Source: Moniliella sp. 'wahieum'
Lineage: Eukaryota; Basidiomycota; Moniliellomycetes; Moniliellales; Moniliellaceae
DNA: 64,000 nucleotides
Direction: 5' to 3'
NCBI GenBank assembly: GCA_003971905.1
Contig: RSEE01000052.1
Location: forward strand, 1 to 64,000
Part shown: in pieces, positions 58,108 through 64,000 of the stretch
How positions within the stretch are numbered: the stretch's first letter is position 1
Layout: every line of letters begins with the position of its first letter
Made by a program: the position numbers and the translations under genes
The notes under the pieces: generated by a model
Told to the model about the DNA's origin: nothing
The model's database searches: none
The model's input: the letters and a program-made list of their open reading frames with translations, nothing else

Positions 58108-61100
58108 ATGACCCTCCTCGCCCGCCCCCCCGTCCCCGACCCTGACCCCGACCCCGACCCCGACGCCCTCGCCCTCGCCAGCCTGTACCGCGCTGCCTCC
58201 ACCCGCGCCCACCCGCCCCTCGCCCCCCTGGCCCCACCAGACGGGGCCCGAGGACACCGACGAGGTGGGCAACGGCCAGGTCCCGGCGACGCTGAAGGGA
58301 ATGGCCATCATCAAGGTCAGGGCGACGACGACGACGAGGATGACGACGACGACGAGGATGACGACGACGACGATGAGGAGGACGAGGACGGAGACGCCGA
58401 GCGCGGCGGCCAGTCCCAAGGCCCTGGGCCCGACATGGCCCTGCAGCTGCAGATGCAGCAGCTGCTCCAGACCCAACAGCAGATCCAGCAGCTGCAAGCC
58501 GCCCTCCTCGCCCAAGGACTGCCCGCCCACGTTGTCAACAGCGCCGGTCCCGTCTCTTCTGCCGGCATGCCTGCGCTCCCCTCCGCCCTCACTGCGCCCC
58601 TCGCGCCCCTCGCGCCGCTCACGCCCGACTTGCTCGGCCACTCTCCGCTGCTGCCTCCCGTACTAGGCATGCTGCCCTCCAGCCCCAGCACCATTGGCCT
58701 CGGCGTCGGCTTGGGCGTGGGGCCTGCGGGCTGAGCCTTCCCCATTCAGCCCCCTTGGGCATGCCCACCCTCACTCCCTCTCCCGGCTTGGCGGCGCCCT
58801 CGGCGTTTAGCTCCTCCCCCCTCGCCTCGGCGGGGCTCACGCCTCCCGGGAGATCGCCAGCCACCTGCTCCCGCCCCCCGCTCCCCCTTCCACACGGAGC
58901 CCCCTCCCCTCGCTCGAGCAGCTGCGTGCGCGCATCCTCAATGAGCGGCACCAACAGTCGCTCCGCCGCAGCGCCTCCACCTCGGCCGCGGCTCATGCCG
59001 TCGCGCGGGCGCACGCGTTGGAAAAGCTGATTGGCGTCGGGGCCGGCATTAGCCAGCGCCGCGCTCTTTCCCCTACCGACCACCTTGAGGCCGGGCGGAC
59101 CGGGCGCGGAGAAGAACGCTTCTGGGCCATGCAGGCACATTGGACGAGGTCGAGGCTGAAAACGATGACGACGACGACGATCGTCGCTCGGCCCTCAACC
59201 CCGTTTTGGAGGAAGGGTCGGTCGCCTTGATCGTCACGGGCGACGACGAGACGAGCGAGAACAGTGAGGACGAAGATTTGCGTGGGGATGCGCTGCGGAG
59301 CGAAAAACGAGCGTCGCGCATCCCACTTTCGCAACCGCTTGCCCCGTTCCTGTCGCCACCCAGGGAGACCCTCGACGTCCCCCGTGGCCGACCCTCGTCC
59401 ATCCACCCAATCCGACAAGACTCACAGATGAGCAACGTATCGGACGCATCCTCCTTTGCCCCGCGCCCGTTGTTACGTCGGTCCCGCACCATTGGCGGTC
59501 TGACTGCCATGGCGGAACAAGAACGTCGAGCAGAGTTCCTCGAGTCCCTCCTCACCCCTGAAGAGCGAGGCCAACTTCCGCGCCACTCACCTCCATCTTC
59601 GTCTTCGCCTTCGCCTCCGCCTTCCCCTTCCCCCGCTCCCGCGGGACCCCACCCCGCTTGGCCGCCCGCGCCCAATTGCTGCGCAAGCTTTCCGCTCGCA
59701 CTCCTGCAGGGCGTCCGCCGCAACCCCAACCCCAACTCCAGGGAACACACACGTCTTCCCTTCCTCTCATGCCGAGTTGTTCAGCCCGCCGGAAGGGCAA
59801 GAAGGTACGCCCTCTCGCGATACGTCTTTTGGCCTACTTTACTAACTTTGCCCAAGCCCCACCCATACATGTGAACGATTCGGACGAACGCAAAGCGTAT
59901 CTCTCTCGTCCGCTCTCTCGTCCGCTCTCTCATGCCCGGGACAGAGGCGAGCATGTTGCGTCAACAGTGGCGACGACTCGGAGTTGAGCGAGATCTCGGA
60001 CTCGGAGAATGAGGGTATCGACGATGCATACTTAGCCCGGGTTGATCAGATGGCCGACACGCTCGGTCGGTTCACCGAGGAAAGCACCACGCGCACTCGA
60101 GCTACCAACTCGATATCTTCCAACATGGCGCAGCACCCTCAGTAGCGGCTGGTCCTCGGCACCACCAAACCCATCGCTCGTTCAACTCGGAGCCAGAGCT
60201 GGGGCTAGGCTTCCCCTCCACCAACAATGGTAGCTCGGCTTCCTTATTCATCCTCCGCTCCCGCTCCCTCTCCCGCTGCACGCTCGATCCACTTCCACTT
60301 CGCACATGCCCCCTCCTCCTCCCGTTGCTCGCAGCACCCCCCACAGTCGCACGCAATCGGCCACTTCGCCACTTGCTCCCTTTGCGCACCTGCACCCTTC
60401 GCCACATACCCCCCCTTCGTCTGCTGTGCTTTCCCACCCCCCTTCCCTTGCTCTCCATACGACCCCTAACGGACGATTTTCACGTCTCCCGCCCCTGTTC
60501 CGTTGGACATCCCCCCGGACCATGGTACCAACAACCTTTCTTCTTCCGCCCACCTCTCTCCTACACCGTTACTGGACGTGTCCATCGCCCCTCGCCTCCC
60601 TTGACCACTCCACCCCTCCCTATCTCCCCTCTCACTCCGCCTGCGCGTCCGCACCTTGTTCCCGACCCTGCGACGCACCATGCCGAACGGACCCCACTAA
60701 ACGCCCGACCGCTCTCCCTCATTATTGGGTCGCTCACCATCCCAATCGGCCCGGTTCAAGCGCTCGCTCTTTGGCTCGCTCCGGCGTAAAAAGGCCCCGG
60801 AACCTTTAAGTGTGCCCAGCGCTGCGGACCGCGCTATGCCTTCCTCCTGGCAAGCGCGCCATACGCCCTCCACCACCCCCTTGTCCTCTACCTTGCCCCC
60901 TCCCACCCACTCTGCGCGTCTGCTTAGCCCCGTCTCGCCTTCACCTGACCTGCCATTGGACCCGGGCAATTCGCAACCCACAGGGCTCATCGCAGGGGGT
61001 GGGACTGAGATCCACTCCCACATGGCCCCACTGCGAAGCTATGCCCACCCCTCTCTTCCATCTCCCCTCCCAATGTGCAGGGAATCAGTTCCTTCACTTC

Positions 61101-63108
61101 TCGCCTCTCCTCCACACACTTACTGCGTGCCGTACCTGTCTTTCAAGTGGTCACGGCCAGTGGGATCAAACCGTTTCCTGTTTGTTTTTACCGACTTGGT
61201 TATTGTGGCCAAACCTGTCGCCGCTCCCGAGGGAGGGGGATGATGCTTGGCATGGCCGATCTCAGTTGGCTGTTCAGTGTCAAGGCGATTTTAGAGCTGC
61301 GCACGCTCCGCCTATCCATCCCGAAGGACTACGCGTCGAACCGGTGCGCGCCCACCCGTTGATGAAGTCCCTCGTGGCGCGTTTCCCGCGCGATGCAGAG
61401 CGCGCAATCGAGGATGTGATTGCTCGCTCAGCATGCCAGCTACGGACGAGACCAAAGCGCACTGCTATCCCAGACGCCCGACTTGGACAAAAACGTGTTG
61501 ACAGCCTACCTGTGCCATCCCCGCAATGCCAGGGTGATGGACGCGTACATTGCCTGCCACGCCTGGTTGGGGTATCGGTTGAGTCGGCATTACGAGCGCT
61601 GCTGATGGGACTTTTCGCTGTTTTTCGGTCCGCGCGTACGCCGATGCAGAGCGGCTGTTGCGTGCGTTTGTCACGCGGTGGACCGAAGCGAATGCGGCCT
61701 GATCAAACCGGGCTTTACACGCGCGATCGCGGGTGCATTGGTGATGGACATGTTCCGGCTGAACGATGGGTTGCATGCGTCCGACCCATTGGCGCTGGTG
61801 CCGCGGTACGTCTATCCACCCTCCTATGGTCCACCTTGGGACCGCACCACCAAGCCCGACACGTTTGTTGCCCATGTCCGCGCGCACGACCCGGGACTGA
61901 TCTTATCGGACCAAACCCTGATGCGGATCTACGCCTCGATCCGTGCTGAACCGCTCGCCATCGCTCTGGCACCGGACGAACCACCCCCGTTGCCCATCTA
62001 CCTCACTTCGCCCCTTACCCACCAAGATGATTTACGGCCAGCCAGTGCGCTCGTGACGGTGACCCTACCTCGTGCCGATCGCGAGTTTGCTCTGCGACTG
62101 TACGGAGCGGACATTACCTTTGACCCGCCCGTCTTGACGTTTGGTCAGGCGCGTTCGCGCAGCTTTAGTATGACATCGCGGGTGCTGGGGCCGAAACAGG
62201 TGGTGTTTGTCCGGGCCGGACGAAGGAGTCGGTTCTACGGCGAGACGTTGACGGTGGACGCACAGCAGGGGGCTATACCACTGCCACGCAGCGCGACCGT
62301 GGTGTGGTAAACGTGCGTTTATGCAACACACCTTCCTTTTGACTAGCCCTTGGGACCACGGTGCTACTCCCAGTCCTACCCCCAGCCCTGGTTTGGCCCC
62401 TGGCTCTGGCGCTGTCCCTGGCTCTGGCTCTGGTCCTGGCCCTAGTTCTGGTCTGGCCCAAGTTTCCAGCACGGCGGCTGGTCGAAAGTTCTTGTTCAGC
62501 TTGGAGGACGGAGAAAAGCGGTCGTTTGTGACTGACGCCTTGGCACAGCGGTTGGATGCACTTCGTCGTACGCCCATCACACCTGTACAAAAGTTACCTG
62601 GAGACGGTTGGGGTAGAAGCGCTGCGGGAGGCGTTGATTGATCCTAGGACGAATCCAGTTCTCTCCAACGCAGTGTCAGTGCCAGTGCGCTTGCTCCTGG
62701 ACCTGGATCGCGTCGAGTAGGGACGGGAGGACGGAGGAGCAGGAACAGGAGTGACGGCAAGGTATCGGACGTGCCCGTTTCCGCTCCTGCTGTTCCCCCT
62801 CCGTCCTTGGGAGGGGGGGCACGCTTCGTCACGCCTTGGGCGGATTGACGCGCAAACTAGACCGGGTGGCTAGCTCGGCAGGTACGAGTCATCGACCCTC
62901 TGTGGCGGCTATGCCCCCGAGCGAGGGACGGGAGGGGCCAAGTGCAAGTACGAGTGCCAATGCGAGTACTGCTGCAAGTGCAAGTGCGCCTCCAAATGGC
63001 AACACGGTGTCAGGCGCACCGATCACGCTTACGGGCGCAGAGATTGTGGCCATGTGCGAACACAATTCCTTGTTGGCCCCCTTTGGGCACAACGGTCGTG
63101 AAGCTTGA
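58108..63108 (+). CDS. Sec7-domain Arf guanine nucleotide exchange factor with PH-like regions
   Basis: Predicted Arf activator in membrane traffic. The start at 58108 opens Asp/Pro repeats, a poly-Asp run (58321-58385) and a Gln-rich segment (MQQLLQTQQQIQQLQAALLA). Disordered regions follow with LNERHQQSLRRSAS, FWAMQAH, ENDDDDDDRRSALNPVLEEG and LLRRSRTIGGLTAMAEQERR. A PH-like block at 61130-61330 contains FKWSRPVGSNRFLFVFTDLV and FSVKAILELRTLRLSIPKDY. The Sec7 region (about 61380-61780) reads MKSLVARFPRDAERAIED, LSQTPDLDKNVLTAYLCHPR, VMDAYIAC, FRLVGVSVESALRALLMG-like pieces, AFVTRWTEAN and GLIKPGFTRAIAGALVMDMF. Downstream is a conserved beta-rich region (FDPPVLTFGQARSRSFSMTS, GPKQVVFVRAGRRSRFYGE) and FMQHTFLLTSPWD...KFLFSLEDGEKRSFVTDALA, resembling a second PH end. 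It ends with GHNGREA at 63108. About 1650 residues; ten or more frame breaks. Confidence 0.75.
58321..58385 (+). repeat. GAC/GAT trinucleotide repeat (poly-Asp/Glu)
   Basis: Encodes an acidic run in the N-terminal part of the Sec7 protein. Expansion or contraction in multiples of three would keep the frame. Confidence 0.9.
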
Positions 63109-64000
63109 TGCAAGGTGAGCCTCATCAGCTGGTGCAGTGATGAGAGCTGTTGGCCGCCTCTCCCTGAGGGTTAGAGCCCGCTGAACCCCGAACGTCCAAC
63201 TCGATCTTTGGATCCTTAATCATTGATCAAACAGTTCTAGGTACAATAACTGTCCTTCCCCCCCTCGTTTAGCATCATGTCTGCCGAGCCCGTTCTTGAA
63301 GCATACAAGACGTAATTGGTGCAACTTCTTATTTTGTTCTGTTCTGTTCTGTTTTGTCTGCTTATTAGGGCCGTTTTGTTCTGTTCTGCTTTGGTTTTTG
63401 GTGTGGCTTGGTTTGGTTTGGTTTGGTTTGTGGTTGGCTGCAGTTCATGTGGTGGTAAAAGTCGTGACAGAAACCGTATCGCATGGCCATATTACTGTGG
63501 AGTTAAAAGTGGCATGCGGGGCATATTTATCTTTCTTCCTCCTTTTCCGTCTGTCCGTCCTCCTCGCGCCCCTCCCCCCCGTTCTCTCAACCCACTGGTT
63601 TTTTTGTTGAACAAATGCATAGGGCATGTAGGTGGACGAGGGCTATCTTGTTCCTGTATACCATAGCAGAAAGAGCCGATACAAGCCTGAAGCTTGATTG
63701 AAGCTATCCTGGCACATGCATCAACTCTTACGATCCCTCTGATCCTTGTTTTGTCTTCCCTCCGACCGTCGCCATACACTGCACAGCTCCACCGATGCTC
63801 GTCCATTTTCTCTTCGAGATAGGTTTGCTCTCATCCCTTTTATTGGGTCCGAAACTGTGTGAGGAGAGGACGATTCTGAATCGAGGGATTGGGGGTCCCC
63901 ATCGTTGTTTCGTATCCTTGAGCTACCATCTGCATGGGACCGACGACTGCAACGGCCTTATTGGTGGAGAACCTAGCATACGGACGGGGCAGAAAGCGGA
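63109..64000. other. 3' flank of the Sec7 gene and possible start of another gene
   Basis: An ATG at 63277 begins MSAEPVLEAYKT and then meets a GTAATTGG that could be a donor. The following DNA (63310-63450) is intron-like, with TTCTG and TTTGG repeats, and ends in GGCTGCAG. One downstream frame reads VHVVVKVVTETVSHGHITVE. This may be a small split gene on the plus strand but I cannot assign it. An AAGCTT heptad pair lies at about 63687-63705. Confidence 0.25.

Noticed and set aside
63131..63184. Possible C/D-box snoRNA (GTGATGA ... CTGA)
   Set aside because: The box sequences are present but the flanks do not form a terminal stem and no guide region could be identified. Short motifs like these arise by chance.

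Overview
This window is nuclear DNA of a fungus, most likely a basidiomycete. It is GC-rich, its genes carry short spliceosomal introns (about 60-170 bases, donors mostly GTACGT or GTAAGT, acceptors CAG/TAG), and its gene set is fungal: LSM7, the proteasome beta-7 subunit, RPC34, ATG27, a Cla4-type PAK kinase, a WOPR-domain (Gti1/Pac2) regulator and a macrophage-activating-glycoprotein-like secreted protein. That last family I know from basidiomycetes. I cannot name the genus. No bacterial, viral or organellar block, CRISPR array, rRNA or convincing tRNA was seen.

Layout. 1-4371 holds no recognisable gene. 4372-5727 encodes a secreted Ser-rich glycoprotein. 5.7-17.7 kb is a gene-poor, partly AT-richer tract with only small or doubtful genes and many short palindromic heptad repeats. 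17740-19876 encodes an unidentified multi-pass membrane protein. A gene-dense segment follows: fumarate reductase with a C-terminal cytochrome b5 domain (-), Cla4-type kinase (-), LSM7 (-), proteasome beta-7/PRE4 (-), DUF2470 membrane protein (+), Cys-rich type I membrane protein (-), RNA polymerase III subunit RPC34 (-), ATG27 (+), aldehyde dehydrogenase (+), zinc alcohol dehydrogenase (-), a roughly 2000-residue coiled-coil protein (-) and a WOPR regulator (+). A repeat-bounded element lies at 52241-54095, then an unidentified Pro-rich gene and a long Sec7/PH Arf-GEF gene (58108-63108).

These are mostly independent housekeeping functions (RNA decay and splicing, proteolysis, Pol III transcription, autophagy, vesicle traffic, signalling). 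The exception is the tail-to-tail alcohol and aldehyde dehydrogenases, which catalyse consecutive steps.

Quality caveat. Most long genes are cut by single-base frameshifts. Where the family sequence shows the right frame, the fix is usually one extra base in a homopolymer. I read these as assembly errors, not pseudogenes. Coordinates for such genes run from the first start to the last stop, across the breaks.

The most unusual feature is a repeat grammar: intergenic DNA carries tandem 7-mers made of T-N-A plus a self-complementary tetramer, with at least ten different tetramers obeying the same rule.
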